Assembly (NCBI GenBank): GCA_030765045.1
Contig: CM060961.1
Span: forward strand, 138,929,564 to 138,993,563
DNA length: 64,000 nt
Direction of reading: 5' to 3'
DNA from: Tenodera sinensis
Taxonomy: Eukaryota; Arthropoda; Insecta; Mantodea; Mantidae
The position numbers and the translations under genes are program-made. A model generated the notes under the pieces. The model did no database searches. It saw nothing but the letters and a program-made list of their open reading frames with translations, and was not told the origin of the DNA. This document shows positions 11,161-24,199 of the stretch, piece by piece. The number at the start of each line of letters is the position of its first letter. The first letter of the stretch is position 1.

Positions 11161-11598
11161 TCTTCTGTTTTTGAATCTAAGATAATGCAAAGTTAAGTAT
11201 TTTGTGTAAGCCCTCTGAAAGTAATTCGACTGTGAAACTAGAGGCAACGTAGGCTGACTTCACTTGTTTGAATAATCAACAACCATGAAGTAAAATGGCC
11301 ACTGACTGATAGTTTAATGATGGAAAGGCTTGAGATTAAAATGTGAAGTTTATATATAGAACTGATTTTCAAATTGAGCAGATTTGAATCAATTATTTGT
11401 TGTGAGTTTAAACAGTGATATAGACCTTATAAGAACATTAGTTGCGTTTGCCCATTGCTCGTTACGACGAATTCTGCCATTATTTAATAAACATTTCTGT
11501 GAAACAACATATGAGGGCTGGCAATATCTGTGGGTGTGTATGGTATTTTCAGAAATTATCTTAATTCATTCATAATTGTAATACATCAATACTGCCCG
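11161..11598. other. AT-rich spacer, nothing recognised
   Basis: No coding or repeat signal beyond the R boundary. Confidence 0.45.
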
Positions 11599-11848
<250 letters not shown>

Positions 11849-11983
11849 TACATTAACCTCGTTACAGTTGTTTTCAATAAATTGTATTTCTTTGACTGAA
11901 TTACTTAATAAGTCAACACAAGTTTCCATATTCCACCCAGCCGTAGATCAAGATCTTGTATCCCTCCGCGATAACCTGCTATT

Positions 11984-12201
11984 AATTATTTTGTTCTTTA
12001 ACGACGCTGTCAATTGCCAGGATCACATCAGCGTCGCCGGTGTGCCGGAATTTTGTCCCGCAGGAGTTCTTTAACATGCCAGTAGATTCACTCACATGGA
12101 GCTGTCGTTTCTAAGCACACTTAAAAACCATCGGTCTGGGCCAGATTTGAACCCGCGACCTTGGGATCAGTAGGCCAGCATCTAACCAACTGAGCCACCA
12201 C
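11984..12201 (-). mobile_element. tRNA-derived SINE, family 2 (copy a)
   Basis: The minus strand begins TGGTGGCTCAGTTGGTTAGA (A box) with GGTTCAAATCTGG as the B box. The body matches the copies at 59277-59502 and about 43160-43350. A perfect 13-bp target-site duplication, ATAACCTGCTATT, flanks it (11971-11983 and 12202-12214), so the insertion is clean and probably recent. Confidence 0.93.
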
Positions 12202-12214
12202 ATAACCTGCTATT

Positions 12215-14699
12215 CGTATCAGGTGTGACTAACGCAAACAAACGCCACGTGGACTATACCACGTGTTTATGTTGCAACAGAACCATATTTATTTGGGAGT
12301 TTTAGCAATAACGCTGCTATCGCGTTACATCCAATCAGTATTTACCGGGTTATTATACATTATATACATGTTTAAAATTCACAGATAATCGCCGGTATTT
12401 GAGGTACTATATTTTTGGTTTAGGGGTATCGCGGGTTAGATTTTGACGGCTTGTGTTTACATAAAGTGTGGATCTAAGGGTGGAACGATTATAAATGTTT
12501 ATGAACGAAATAAATCAAAATTGAAAGGTATGAAGGCCAATTGACTTTTAAATTAGCATCACGTATTAAATTCTGGGTAACCTCCAATACAGAAGCACAT
12601 AGTTTATCATTTACTAGTTAATTTACTACTGACGGAAATGCTTTAAAATTATTTGTATAATAAACTACTGGTTATTTTTCAAAGTGTAAATCCTTAATGG
12701 AGCTTTCTCCTTTGGAAACTCGCTTGTCCACATTAGAATAAAAGGTTCTAATTGGTTCAGACAATTTATGCAGAGGGTGAACTACACTAGTTACACGAAT
12801 CATATTCAGGAAATCCACACTTAAACTTTGGGAAACTTTCCTCATATGGTGTGGAATTCACAAGAACAAGCAATACATCATCATATTTTATACATTTACC
12901 CACAAGGTTTCTAAAGCTTCATTAAACATGTTACATACTTCCAAAATATGTATTTTTATGTGAAGTAAGATTTTGCAATACACTTATTGGACCTAGATCA
13001 GGATATTAAACTTTCCCTTAGGCATTATGTATTAAGAAAAAATATTTATTTACGTAGGTACTAATTTATTACACACTACTGTATGCATAAGTCAAGCGAA
13101 CACATATTGCGCATAAGAGCAACGTTGGGTTGTAGTTCAGAGTTTTGCCACCTATTCTCAACTCTCAAAAATACAGATATATGTGTGTTTCGTTACCTAA
13201 CTGGACAGTGTAGGCGAGAACACTAAAGAGCAGTGTTTTGTGCCTGAAAAAGAACTAGTGCTTACAGAAAACGCATTTGTTAACTTGTGACAAAACAAAG
13301 GATTTTTTACGCCTGTTGTGTCTTTTCCCTTTTAAACGCGACATCAAAATAATAATTTCCCCGGCTGTTAGTAAAGCTTTCCGATAACAAAAGCTACTCT
13401 CATTAAAATTTTCCATGTTCTGCACCCCCAAGGGAAACAGGGAAACTCGCTCAGATGCAATGTGGAAGGATTTCATATAACGCCGCCACCTGCATCTACC
13501 CCCCCCCCCCCCTCCCCAACACAAAACAATGAATTCTTTGTTGTAGGTGGTTCCAAACTAGTTACCATCTATTCTCAGGAGTACTGAGTTACATGCGACA
13601 TGGGCCAGGCTGAACTATAGCAATAATTCTAATGATTATCCGTCAAATCCACATATTAAATATGCTCAGTACATTATGAGTGAAAGGACTTAGTACAATA
13701 TCTATATAAAGACAGCGTTAAAGGTACAAGGGGCTCTAGAATATGAAACAGGTTAAGCAAATTAGTTTTCTGAATTGTAAGGGGTTGTTTGGAATCTCTT
13801 CACGTGTTGGAATCTGGAATTATTTAGACCAAACAGTGTGAGTATTGGAACAAAGAGCAAGCCTCTCAGTTCGTGCAACTCCAGTCGAGAGTCGTGTAAC
13901 GCCATGTTGCCTAGATAAACGGCACAGTGGTGTAACGTACTCGATGACAATAACATGGCCAGTACAAGTAAAACGGTACTGCCAATGTTTCCGTCTGATT
14001 CTATTATGAAATTAGCTAAGTCTAAATCCCGAAGCACCTTGTGAGATCACAACCAAAGATCCAGTCTTCGATTCCAAATTTCCCAGACATTACGTCTTCA
14101 CATTGACAAATTAGAGAAAAACGAAATAGAAAGTATCGGAAAATGTTCATGTACTTTTGTTGTATATGGCTCTCTTCTAATTTGCAGAGAAAATGACATG
14201 TTCTGCTCATTTACGTTATAGCATGACTGTCCTTCACTATAGAAGTGTAATATATTTTCTCATAATACAGGGACGAGATATAAATATTTATAATCTGTTA
14301 ACAATTGTGTAATTAAAACAGTAAGGATTACTATTACAACACCCAAGACGTTAGTTGTCTTATTAACACCAGACACGTTTTCTATCTTTCCTACATTGCA
14401 TGCCACAAACTATTTTCTCTTCCTCTGTGGCAGCAGGACAGAGCATGGTGACGTCACACGATGAGCTGGTTTTCAGTGAGAGCAAATTCAGAGGTGTGAG
14501 CTGCTGTCACATCGGCGACACCTGTCCTCCCTTGTTTTGACTTTGGTTGTTAAGGACATCAAATTCTTCTATTTCCTTGAAAATAAAAATTACTGAAAAG
14601 TATCAGTACATTTCACAATATAAAGATTATTCACGACTTGCCATATTGAGACACCAAGCTTATATAGTGTGAACAATGTCAAATTACATAAACCATTAA
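12215..14699. other. long spacer, nothing recognised
   Basis: About 2.5 kb of AT-rich sequence. A C14 run lies at about 13498-13513. No transposase, tRNA-like or paired-repeat signal seen, and no ORF with recognisable content. Confidence 0.45.
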
Positions 14700-14900
14700 C
14701 AACAAAGGGTGCTAAAGCTAGAGCACCTGCCTGTTGTGCAACGGGTCCCGCGTTCGAATCCCGACTGAAAGAAAGAAAAACAATTTTTCTGTAATAAGGA
14801 TTATTCCCCATCCTGACTAGAGTATGGAAGTATAAATGGGAGTATGGATATGTGTGAATTTAATGTAATAAGTTATTCCAAATTGTTTCACACGGTTAAA
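14700..14900 (+). mobile_element. tRNA-like SINE fragment
   Basis: AGCTAGAGCACCTGCCTGTTG followed by GCGTTCGAATCCCG (14753-14766) has the spacing of a tRNA D-arm and T-arm with its B box, on the plus strand. It does not fold as a full functional tRNA. The tail is unassigned and the limits are approximate. Confidence 0.5.
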
Positions 14901-15621
14901 AGCCGCCGTATTACGAGATGGAAAATGGAACACTAAGAAAAAGAAAGAAAGAAAAGTATTAAATCTATTGCATGCTGACACTTCCCTGCCTGCCGAACAA
15001 GTTCAATGGCAGTCTCTATGGAGAGTGACAAGCTAACGTGTAGCCACATAACTAGGCACGGATTAACAATAACAGAATGCAATTTAGAGATGTATTGAAC
15101 TACTAAAACTTAAAGGCAAATTTGTTTACTTATAACTGTGAAGGACATTAGTTTGTTTCGAATTAAAATTCTCAAATTTGTTCCAGGCTTACCTGTTCAA
15201 ACATCAATTGTCTTCCACTGTCTGTATGATTTGTTGAGAATGTCTTGGGAGCAGCGGACGATACCATTGCCCTCCTTCTGAATGATTATTTTTATGGATA
15301 TAAGGTGGAAACCGTTACACGTAGAAGATAACTTCCTTAACATTTTTATCTCCTATTTTTCCGTAAAATATGAGTATGCCAAAACCAAAAGCAATTGTGG
15401 TGTAAGGAAATGGTGTTGTAAATTTACAAGTAGCGATTATTTAAGTAAACTCCATAAAGACCAATAGTCCATTCCTTAGAATACACATTTAACATCAAAT
15501 TTGAGGTTCTTACAATTTTCTCAACGAAAATAAATCTACATTGGTTAAAAGTAAATACAAAGCACTTTCAGAATTATTCACAATAATATTTTTATGCCTT
15601 ATTTGTTAATAAAATGATTTA
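14901..15621. other. AT-rich spacer, nothing recognised
   Basis: No supported feature. Confidence 0.45.
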
Positions 15622-16030
15622 ATGTACATGGGATGTCTCAGTATATTCCCCACCAACGTCAATACACTGCTGCCACCTTCCTGGAACTTCATTATTGCGT
15701 CACGGAACCGTTATTTAGGGGTACCGCATCCATTCGCGGACAGCTGCCTGCAATTCCTTATTGTTGCTGAAATGTTAGCTTGCAGTGTGCCTTTCATGTT
15801 ATCGAACAAAGACTTTCTTCTCAGATGTGTGGTACTGAGTCATTACTAGTTTCTCAAAAAGTCTCGGTCTTCATTCTCCATTTTCAATAGTTGAGAACAG
15901 ACAACAACTCTACTCTCCTTCTGGGCCAGTGTCAAGTCCTGTGGAATGCAATGTGCACACACCTTTATCACACCTTTTTGAGTCCTATGTGATCCATCTT
16001 TGTCCATGATAGTCACTTTCCATTTTGTCT
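15622..16030 (-). pseudogene. decayed mariner-like transposase, C-terminal half
   Basis: Minus-strand translation in shifting frames gives pieces in the order expected for a Tc1/mariner transposase. They are a CIPQDLTLAQKESRVVVCSQLL stretch (split across about 15880-15960), LFDNMKGTL, FSNNKELQAAVREWM and PGRWQQCIDVGGEYTE near the C-terminus. At least two frameshifts and stop codons separate them, so it is long dead. The DDE catalytic core is not clearly preserved. No TIR pair was located. Confidence 0.7.
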
Positions 16031-16621
16031 ATGGCTTTCTCTAACTTAACAACAAACAAGCGCTGTTCCTTCACTACACATTCTCTTCACAATTACCATC
16101 TAGAGTCGGCGTGGTGTAGTATAATGGACACAGTTTATCGGCAGTTCCCCAGAGTTCAACATGACTGACAGTACACTAAACAAGAGACGAATATACATAG
16201 TAAAGACATTTCTAACCTCAAATATCACATGGTTAAAGTATCATGCTTTCAAATGATAACAATGCTTGAACATTGTTACCACACAATAAGAAACGTACTC
16301 ATCTTCGACAAATCTTGTTATGCAATACAAAGTTTGCATAAACTCACTTTCGAACGCTGAGTAGAGTAATGTATATTTAATGCACTACTGTGTAGCGAAC
16401 ACAAAAATAAAAACACTAACTATAACTGAATATACTATTCTAAAAGAATTCAAGGTAAAATCATGCAAACACTAGCAGTACGTCCACAGATTAATTAATT
16501 AATACGGCGTCTAAACAGAATCTTGGCCTCTTTGCAACGCGTTCACAAACAAGAGCTTCTGTGGCAACATAACAAACGCAATAAAACCAGCTATGGCCGT
16601 AGCTTTATCACGGTGATATGT
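16031..16621. other. AT-rich spacer, nothing recognised
   Basis: May contain the unrecognised N-terminal side of the mariner relic; no motif seen. Confidence 0.4.
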
Positions 16622-16633
16622 TATGAACAGTTG

Positions 16634-16880
16634 TTGTTGTTGTTGTTGTGTTTAACGCCCGCTTTTACTACTACGGCACCGCAGGCGGTGACACTGATGA
16701 TACATGAAATGAAGATGGAGCACCGGTGGAATGAGAAGGCGGGGGAAACCGGAGCACCCGGAGAAAACCCGCCCTGACGCCGCTTCGTCCACCACGAATA
16801 CCACATGCGGGTCCCTGGGATCGAACCCGGGCCGCCTAGGTGGTAGGCGAGCGCGCTAACCGCTCGGCCACGGCGCCGCC
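16634..16880 (-). mobile_element. tRNA-derived SINE, family 1 (copy b, complete)
   Basis: The minus strand starts GGCGGCGCCGTGGCCGAGCG (A box TGGCCGAGCGG), has the B box GGTTCGATCCC and ends in an (AAC)n tail. A perfect 12-bp duplication TATGAACAGTTG flanks it (16622-16633 and 16881-16892). This is the best-preserved family 1 copy here, at 247 bp, and serves as the reference for the others. Confidence 0.95.
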
Positions 16881-16892
16881 TATGAACAGTTG

Positions 16893-17112
16893 GCGGCACT
16901 AATACAACCTAAAGGATGGAATATCACCAAATATAACCAGAGCGCGCCACAACGGGGGAAAATGACAAGGTTGTTTTTGGTTGGTATCTCAATAAGCTGT
17001 GCCTACTATAGTATCACTTTATCGTCCTACGAGAGGACGTGTCCGTAGATGGAGCGGTATTTTTTTTTTAAACAACGCAATTGTAAATCATGTCCGAACG
17101 CCCCTCGTATAT
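16893..17112. other. short spacer before the solo LTR
   Basis: Nothing recognised. Confidence 0.4.
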
Positions 17113-17116
17113 CAGT

Positions 17117-17756
17117 TGACGCAAACGCTCCTCTCCGTCGAAGACGTCTACTTTAAGACCTATAAGATCTCGTGTTTGGTGTCCGGACTAGCTCTAGCAA
17201 GAGGTCCTAATCTACAGGGTGTGCGTGAGTTATGGTAGGAATGGAACCAAACGAAGAATTAACCAACAGATCACTTTATTTGTAAATTTCCAGATTTGTA
17301 GAGAACTGCCGACGATATTCAAATAGAATGTAACTTTGTAACTTCTACTACAACGTTATAACACTTTAACTTTGTCACCCTTTAGCAACCGCCGAATTAT
17401 GTATACGTGCTAACTTACGTACAACTCCCAAGTTGCACGTGCGTTATCTCGACTCGATTCAAGACGAGTGTGTCTTGCGTTGCATTTGTTTTCGCGCGAG
17501 CAACACGAAGGAAGCGATTTCCATTGGCTAACTTTAGAGTACGTCATGGTAAGATACGAATCAGCCCGCTAAATCACTATGGCTTAGTACAAGCAACGAT
17601 TGTAACCTATCACTCATTTAAATCTGCCTAGGCTTCCATTCTTGAGACTTTAACATATTCAGCTTTATTACGTCTTCCCCTTAACTATTGACTAGAATCT
17701 CCGTTTGTTTCTTTCTATTATCAAATATATATATTGACATTATAATTTCGGTTTCA
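17117..17756. mobile_element. solo LTR, family S (copy 1), 640 bp
   Basis: Begins TGACGCAAACGC and ends ATTTCGGTTTCA, i.e. the canonical TG...CA. It is flanked by a 4-bp duplication CAGT (17113-17116 and 17757-17760). A second copy at 53921-54553 has the same termini and its own, different, 4-bp duplication. There is no internal coding region, as expected when two LTRs recombine. AATAAA occurs twice on the minus strand (near 17275 and 17668), hinting that transcription may run that way. The superfamily is unknown; 4-bp duplications fit some Ty3/Gypsy groups. Confidence 0.88.
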
Positions 17757-17869
17757 CAGTATAGGAATACCATCAGTGTCATACAACATCTGCTGCAGGT
17801 CTGATTGAAAAGATCATCCTAAAACCACATAGGGCACTGATGTTTCTATCCAGAACCGTGTTTACTTTG

Positions 17870-18065
17870 TTTTCTTGCAGTGTTTCCCGCCCGTTGTTAC
17901 TACACATGGTGGAAAATGATGACACAGGAACTGAGGTGATAACTGGGAAAGGACATTTCAGAAGGTAAAGCTGCAGGTAGTTTAGGCAGAACGGTCTCTG
18001 TGGGAGTTGAACCGCTACTTACTAGTCAATGCCTTAACCTTAGCCACTTGTCCATATAACCACTG
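17870..18065 (-). mobile_element. tRNA-like SINE, degraded
   Basis: On the minus strand AAGTGGCTAAGG (A-box-like) is followed by GCGGTTCAACTCCC (B box). The left part resembles the family 1 body only loosely. No duplication found. Confidence 0.5.
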
Positions 18066-18774
18066 GTGGTGCTCGTGCTGCTGAGATCCTTCACGTTTTT
18101 GGATTCCATTTCCTGCCCTAACAAAAATCAGAATTGCCAGAGACATAAAATTATAGAAGGAAAATAAGAGGCATACTTTATGGAAAGCCATATGGACGAT
18201 ACAAGGAATACATTTGGGAGTACCTTACAAAGAATTTATTTTGTGTGGGATGTGTGCAATTTTTGCAATGTATTTCTTTTGGATTCTTACAAATTTCCAA
18301 TATGCCGGTTATGTTACAAGGAGTTTAGCTAAGGTTGTCCTTGCTGAGTAATGAGGAAGATACGCTTAAGAAAAAGACGATTTATTGCTTTATTGCTTCC
18401 ACTTGTGTTTTACTTAAACATTAGTATACATAGGTACATTGATGTCTATTAGAGTTACGTTCTATCAAAACTAGGGTTTGGTATTTTTGGTACAGTATAT
18501 AAATGACGTAGTAAATGGTAAGATTGCCGGTAGTATTTATAGCATTGGAAGCGAAAGAAACAATACTGGATATCAGGAATGACGAAATTTAATGAGAAAT
18601 TCAACATAAGCATCATGAAAAACTATCATCATGAATGTGGTCTCTGTGATGAAAATAAAAATTGCACCTTTCGGTTCAAAGTAACATTATTCGTGATCAA
18701 CATCAGTTTCTTCGATCTGGACTATAGTATATTTAGAAGAGCTTCCAAATGTTCCGTGGGATAAACGGCTCTTT

Positions 18775-18778
<4 letters not shown>
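18066..18778. other. AT-rich spacer, nothing recognised
   Basis: No supported feature. Confidence 0.45.

Positions 18779-18830
<52 letters not shown>
18779..18830 (+). repeat. (CT)n microsatellite
   Basis: 26 perfect units. The flanks do not match R convincingly. Confidence 0.97.
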
Positions 18831-18835
<5 letters not shown>

Positions 18836-19685
18836 TGAAAAGGCTCAAAATTCAATTCTAGTAAAACATGATCAGAAAACGTAAACAACGCGATCGATAT
18901 GAGTTAACGCCAGATAGGTATGCAGCGCACCTAACGCACAGGTAATAGGGTAGGTTTTTAACTGACCAATTCTAGTAGAAAAACTATCGCAGTCTACGCT
19001 TACTTATGTCTACGGTAGTTTAAGAACTCTAATCCCTATCAATCGTACGGGTTCACAATCGCACTGTTATAATACATAAAATAATAAGTATAATTAAAAT
19101 GGTAAGCACCAGAAAGGCAAGACAAGCTTTTAAGCATAACACCTCAAATATAAAAAACCAACAGAAAAATTACACATCGTATTCCAACTCGTATTATCAT
19201 CTCCTATTATAGTAATAAAGGCAGTTACTAAAAATTAGGGAACACAAGACACCAATATGTGAAAAATGACAAAAAAGGAATAATACCAATATTTAGCTTT
19301 TCCTGCACCCCCTCCTTCCCTATAATCAGTCTCCTGATATCTCAGCTATCTCGTCAAAACTTCAGACTACGAAGCCGGGTCAGTCGAGGCCTCAAAGCTA
19401 TATTTTTTTCTTGATTTGACGTGCAATCGGAAGTTCTACTTAATGTCACTTTTTGTTACTGTCAGATATGTTCCTTATCTCATGTCTCTCGTGTTGGTTA
19501 TATAACTAAGTGAATAAGAGATGAACATATTTATTTTTATTGAGTGGGGTTGCTTTGATCCCACTTGGTAGCCAGCATTTTACAAACATATATATTTTTC
19601 AGGTTGTGTTTTCTCTTCGTTCCATTGGCAATAATAAAAATTTTAGTATGCTCATTGTTGGGAGTATGAACAGCCATTGTTTTGT
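18831..19685. other. AT-rich spacer, nothing recognised
   Basis: No supported feature. Confidence 0.45.
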
Positions 19686-19689
19686 CTGA

Positions 19690-20047
19690 CTACTTTCTTC
19701 TTTCCCAGATTACCCTTCCCTTATGTAGGACTTACACCCCCTAGGACTTGCAAGCCTAAGGTCAGACGCCTGTCGGGGAGTAGAAGGACCTCTGGAAGTG
19801 GTGAAGACCTGGAAATAGGTGATCAGCCAAGCACCAGGTATGATAGTGAGGAAAAGGATGATATGAAATGCAGACGAAATGGATAATTGGAAGGGTGATA
19901 ATGGAGCAACTGGTAGAAGGAATGGCGGGGGAAACCGGGGAACCCGAAAAATCCCGCCCAGACGCCGCTTCGTCCACCACGAATACCACATGCGGGTCCC
20001 GCCTAGATGGTAGGCGAGCGGTCTAACCACTCAGCCAGGGCGCCGCC
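19690..20047 (-). mobile_element. tRNA-derived SINE, family 1 (copy c)
   Basis: The minus-strand head GGCGGCGCCCTGGCTGAGTG continues into the family body. The B box region is deleted where copy b has the GGTTCGATCCC segment. The 3' side carries the 'atgtaggacttacacccc' tail shared with copy a. It also has an extra segment around 19770-19850 that copy a lacks. No clean duplication found. Confidence 0.8.
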
Positions 20048-21500
20048 ATTATACTTCCAGACTCGGGGAAGGATGAGGAATAATCCTGCTGTCTGACATT
20101 TATGTATTACTGGGCATTGATCTGAGAGGTTACAAGTACTGTTTGTGCCAGTGAAATAACAATGTCAAAACTATTTCATGATAAATATGATCTAAATAAC
20201 CTGGAGCATCTGTGAAGTAGTTTCCATCATAGAGAACGATAGAAATAGTGAAAAATTAATAGTGACAATGATTCAGAAAATCAGAAAATGAGAATGCGTT
20301 AGAGGTAGAAGAAATAGCAAATGAAATAGAAAACACTGCTGATGAAGATTCTATAATATACCAACTGATTAAAATGGTGTAAGAAATGTTGGTCCAGAAA
20401 TCCACTAAAGACTACGCGTCGAACAGCTCAGAATGTTATTGGAGTGCTTCCAGTGGTTTGTATGTATATGCACAAAACATTTGAAGAAGATTACAAAAAC
20501 TACATGTGTGTTCCATGCAGTGGCAACACGAAGTAGACAAATGCTTGGAAATTTGAAAGCTTCTTTATGCTGGTCACATTTTCTCATTTTGTGTTGTTCA
20601 TTAGGAAAACCTCAACTAGTAGGTATAAGATTTTCTAAATATGTGATTCAGTTCATATTCATGTGTATGAGAGAGAGGACAATAATATGAAAACAGGAAT
20701 TATGTTAAACCTCATATACACAGCCATAGTGTTGTAGCCTTAATTGACTGTTTAAATATCTTGTATTAACAAATAAAGTACCTATTTTTGTCATTTACCT
20801 AATGTATTTTGCTACCTTTTGCACTCATTTCTGTTCAAAGATCATTATTATTGTGTGGGTCTCATTTGACCCCTCTTGGTAGTTGCTGTTGATCCTGGAA
20901 AATAGAAATTAACTTATTCTCTTCACCTCGTCCTTACCTAGCAGTAGCGTTCAGCATGCCATTAACTCTCTATTCAAGGTGGTAAGGGATCGCGGTTAAT
21001 ATTTTCCTTCCATTCCTTGGTATACCTTCATATTGCCAAGATATGCACCCACGACTCTGACTCCTCACAGATAAGGCAGACTCTCCTACCATTTTCATCA
21101 GAGCTATGCTCTCTTCATTTCAAGAAGTCTTAATATATCTTACGTAGGGAACAGTCAAGCTATTCATGCAAAAAATAAACAGGAAAAAGAAGAAGCACCA
21201 TAGAGAGACAGGAATTGCTAATGAAAGGCTGTACATCTAATACAAGCTGCTTGAAATTGTTTTACTGGTCAACAGGGTTGCGCTAATGAATAACTACTGC
21301 TGTTTGCACATGCACAAAGTAATTGGAACTCGAGAAGCTTCTTTATAGAGAAATCCATACTTAACACAAAAAGAACAGCCCATCCATTCACACATTGCTG
21401 CAACCTTTTACTCTCTTATTTTGGTAACCTTAGCATACGATCTTTGATTATTATTTGCTGTATTAGTACTACCTTGAACTGCTGCGTTAATCTGTACTTT
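20048..21500. other. AT-rich spacer, nothing recognised
   Basis: About 1.45 kb without supported coding sequence, tRNA box or paired repeat. Confidence 0.45.
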
Positions 21501-21508
21501 CTTATAAC

Positions 21509-22317
21509 TAGACCGCGGATTCTTAGGTCCTAGGAACTTAAGTTTTAGGCGCCTAAATTAGGCACTTACAACAGCTTCTTTAGCCTCTATAGGTTGTTCA
21601 ATAGGCTCCAGAACTACTTTTAAAACCAATGTCAAAGCTATTCAAACATTTTATTCATGGTTTCTAAAATTATACATGTCACAGAATGCATGCATAGTAA
21701 ATCAATAAAATGGGTTCTTTAATCATTGAAGCTTTTACGGGTTAAGGCTCGTATGTTAAAAAAACACAAAATCGAAAGAGTTAATGAAGTCAAAGACCGA
21801 GAAAGTTTTTACATAAACGCACATGTAAGTTCACTCCAGTTTTATAGCTTGTGGTATGTTGATTGGTTTTAGATTTTCACACTTATAGAAAATTAGCTGC
21901 ACAATAAGTAAGACGCACTTTTTCATATTTTCCATGCGAAGGTCAGCAACCCTTAAACAAACGACATGTCCTTCACAATTGCCAAAAGGAGAGAGGGTGA
22001 AACTTTCTTCGAACAATGTTGTCCGCTGTAAGTGCGCAAACATTTAGGTTTATCTTGCTCTAAACATCCTATGGCTTTTTTAGATTATCTTCAGCCCAAC
22101 AACGCCATTAGTTTGGTTTAAAACAAATTAAAATTAAGATTTAATTGATTTAATTGATTTAACGTAAAATAGGTCAAAATAGCACCTAAATAGGACATTT
22201 TAGATGCTATAAAACTGGGTTTAATGGTCATGGATAAGGATAAAACGTAAATAAAACTTGTTTTTGTAGATATCTGTCTAGAAGAAAATATGTTTTAACC
22301 TAAAGATCCGCGGTCTA
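21509..22317. mobile_element. hAT-type non-autonomous element (MITE), 809 bp
   Basis: Terminal inverted repeats TAGACCGCGGATTCTTAGG (left) and TAGACCGCGGATCTTTAGG (right, reversed) are bounded by a perfect 8-bp duplication CTTATAAC (21501-21508 and 22318-22325), the hallmark of hAT transposition. The subterminal region contains the palindrome TTAGGCGCCTAA and further CCTAAAT/TAGG motifs. An internal minus-strand ORF (21831-22043) has no recognisable domain. The termini differ from the hAT element at 5459, so it is a separate family. Confidence 0.92.
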
Positions 22318-22325
22318 CTTATAAC

Positions 22326-22674
22326 CTACTTTTCCTATTCAACATTTATATATATACATATTCCTAATGGCTGTTTCAGAGAAAATTTTTATAGCATCCA
22401 AATTAAAGAAAGACCTTTCCCTAATTTTCGCTGTTGGTTTAGCCTGATGATTTTTACCGTCTCTGAATTCATGGTGAATTACATTTGTGCCACAATATGT
22501 TTGCATAGATTCCTGTAACCTTAAGGCTTAATTCAATTATTGATTTACAAGATTTAAAACTTGGATACGGCTGGATGAGTTTGGTAGCATAATCACCAAA
22601 AAATCTGTTAGTTAAATTACATAAAACTGCATTTTGATGCAAATTAAGTCTAAAAAGTGGTTTACTAACCTAAA

Positions 22675-22677
<3 letters not shown>
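22326..22677. other. AT-rich spacer, nothing recognised
   Basis: No supported feature. Confidence 0.4.

Positions 22678-22734
<57 letters not shown>
22678..22734 (+). repeat. poly(A), about 55 nt
   Basis: Pure A run preceded by CTAAAATAA. It is long for a chance tract; it could be a retroposon tail or a homopolymer expansion. Confidence 0.95.
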
Positions 22735-22736
<2 letters not shown>

Positions 22737-22825
22737 AATGGTTTCTTAGAGTATGCCTGTAATATTATAGTTTATAGTAAGGCGGACACAAAATTTAATG
22801 GTGGCTGACAGCTGACCGCTACAAT

Positions 22826-22990
22826 TCTCTTTCCTGTTGTGAAAATACATTTTGATGGTGCAAATGATGTTTTTATCACCCGTTTTTCAGCGTAATTTCA
22901 CAGTGTGTTTAACTACAGAACACCGAGAGGCGTAGCATTCGTATGATTGGATTTTGTGTTGACCAGCTCCTACTACCATCCACCATTAAG
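22826..22990 (+). repeat. dispersed repeat D, copy 2
   Basis: Collinear with 1896-2050. This copy is not next to a LINE and so represents the undisturbed arrangement. Confidence 0.6.
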
Positions 22991-23880
22991 TTGGGATAAT
23001 ATTAAAGTTGCTTACTAGCAACAGAAAGCAATTGTATTCCAATGACTCAGAAATTTGCAATTTTGCATACATTCTTAAAAACCAAAAACATTGATTATAT
23101 CTCACGAAGTTGCAGTTGTTAGGAGCATTGGAAATATTTTAATCAAAAGAATGCTAACTACCGGTATTTCGTTTTTCAGCTAACTGGTCACAATATGCAT
23201 ACACATATAAACACAATAGTAATTTATGTAACATATATAATCTGATTCATAGTGACACAAGCTTTTATGAATGTATGCAACATGCATGCAAATTACCGAG
23301 TCGCTGGAATACAATACAAATGCATGATCTTTTCATTGTGACAATCGTAAAAATTAGCGTGTGGGCTTATGCACGTGTTACATACAACGTTTTATGCAAG
23401 TTTAGTATCAAAATACGTAAAAAGTAATTTGCTGAATGAAAAATTATACTGTATCAGAGATAATAGATTGCGTCGTCATATGGTTGCTTAGCAGTATTCT
23501 TTCATTTGTTTCAACCATTATAGAGAAAAGTGGAAGGTGTCCCACTTGACATTTTAAACAAAGTCAAGAGTGCTGAGAGTCTACTAATTCCAAACAAAAA
23601 TCAAAATATGCTTACGAAAAGAAGATAAGAAGTTTCGTGGATAGTGATTTTGAGTAGCTTTTTGAGTTTGAAAGTTGCTGTACTTGCGAGAGTGACAATT
23701 TCAGGTTTTCTTACAGCCACATTGGAGAAAATTATGCTGGGACTGTGATAAGGCCGTTGCTATCTTGTTGCCATGGTAATTACATCATTCTTTTACTGAC
23801 ACTGGTGCCAGAAATAGGGTAATTTCGCACGATTCATGCCAACATAATATGCTGTTTTGGTGCTAGGATCGCAGAAAGGT
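22991..23880. other. AT-rich spacer, nothing recognised
   Basis: Includes GTTGCCATGGTAAT near 23768, similar to an RFX X-box, with no gene context. Confidence 0.4.
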
Positions 23881-23884
23881 ATTT

Positions 23885-24000
23885 TTTTTTCTAAAAATGC
23901 TCCTTTTTTAAGTTAGGGGTCCAAAAACGTGTATTTCTGATGAAATCTTGACACCATGTTTTTGAATGGAACATTTTCTTCTGGCTGTGATAAGTATGTA
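23885..24000 (-). repeat. dispersed repeat R, 5' fragment
   Basis: The block GGGGTCCAAAAACGTGTATT followed by a GATGAAATCTTGACA block matches the start of R as seen at 33060-33110 (same strand). The rest of the repeat is missing. Confidence 0.6.
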
Positions 24001-24120
24001 GTAGATAAGGTAAAAGTGTGGACTCTAAATTTGGCTTTCTGCAGCAATATTACTGTGTCTTCCACAATGTCTTCCTGCTACTCTTTCTATTTCAGTCCTG
24101 GTCCTTAGTTAAAGCTCTCT

Positions 24121-24199
24121 CTCTCCGTCTGTGTGTGCGTGCGTGTGTGTGTGCGTGTGTGCGTGCGTGCGTGCGTGCGTGCGTGTGTGTGTGTGTGTA
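24121..24199 (+). repeat. (GT)n/(GC)n imperfect microsatellite
   Basis: Mixed GTGT and GCGT units. It lies at the inferred 3' end of the minus-strand SINE-like unit 24200-24715. Confidence 0.9.

Noticed and set aside
13255..13524. Gly/Arg-rich 89-codon minus-strand ORF
   Set aside because: The Gly run is the C14 homopolymer; the rest is unrecognisable.
16082..16200. Left TIR for the mariner relic
   Set aside because: No matching inverted partner could be found on the other side.
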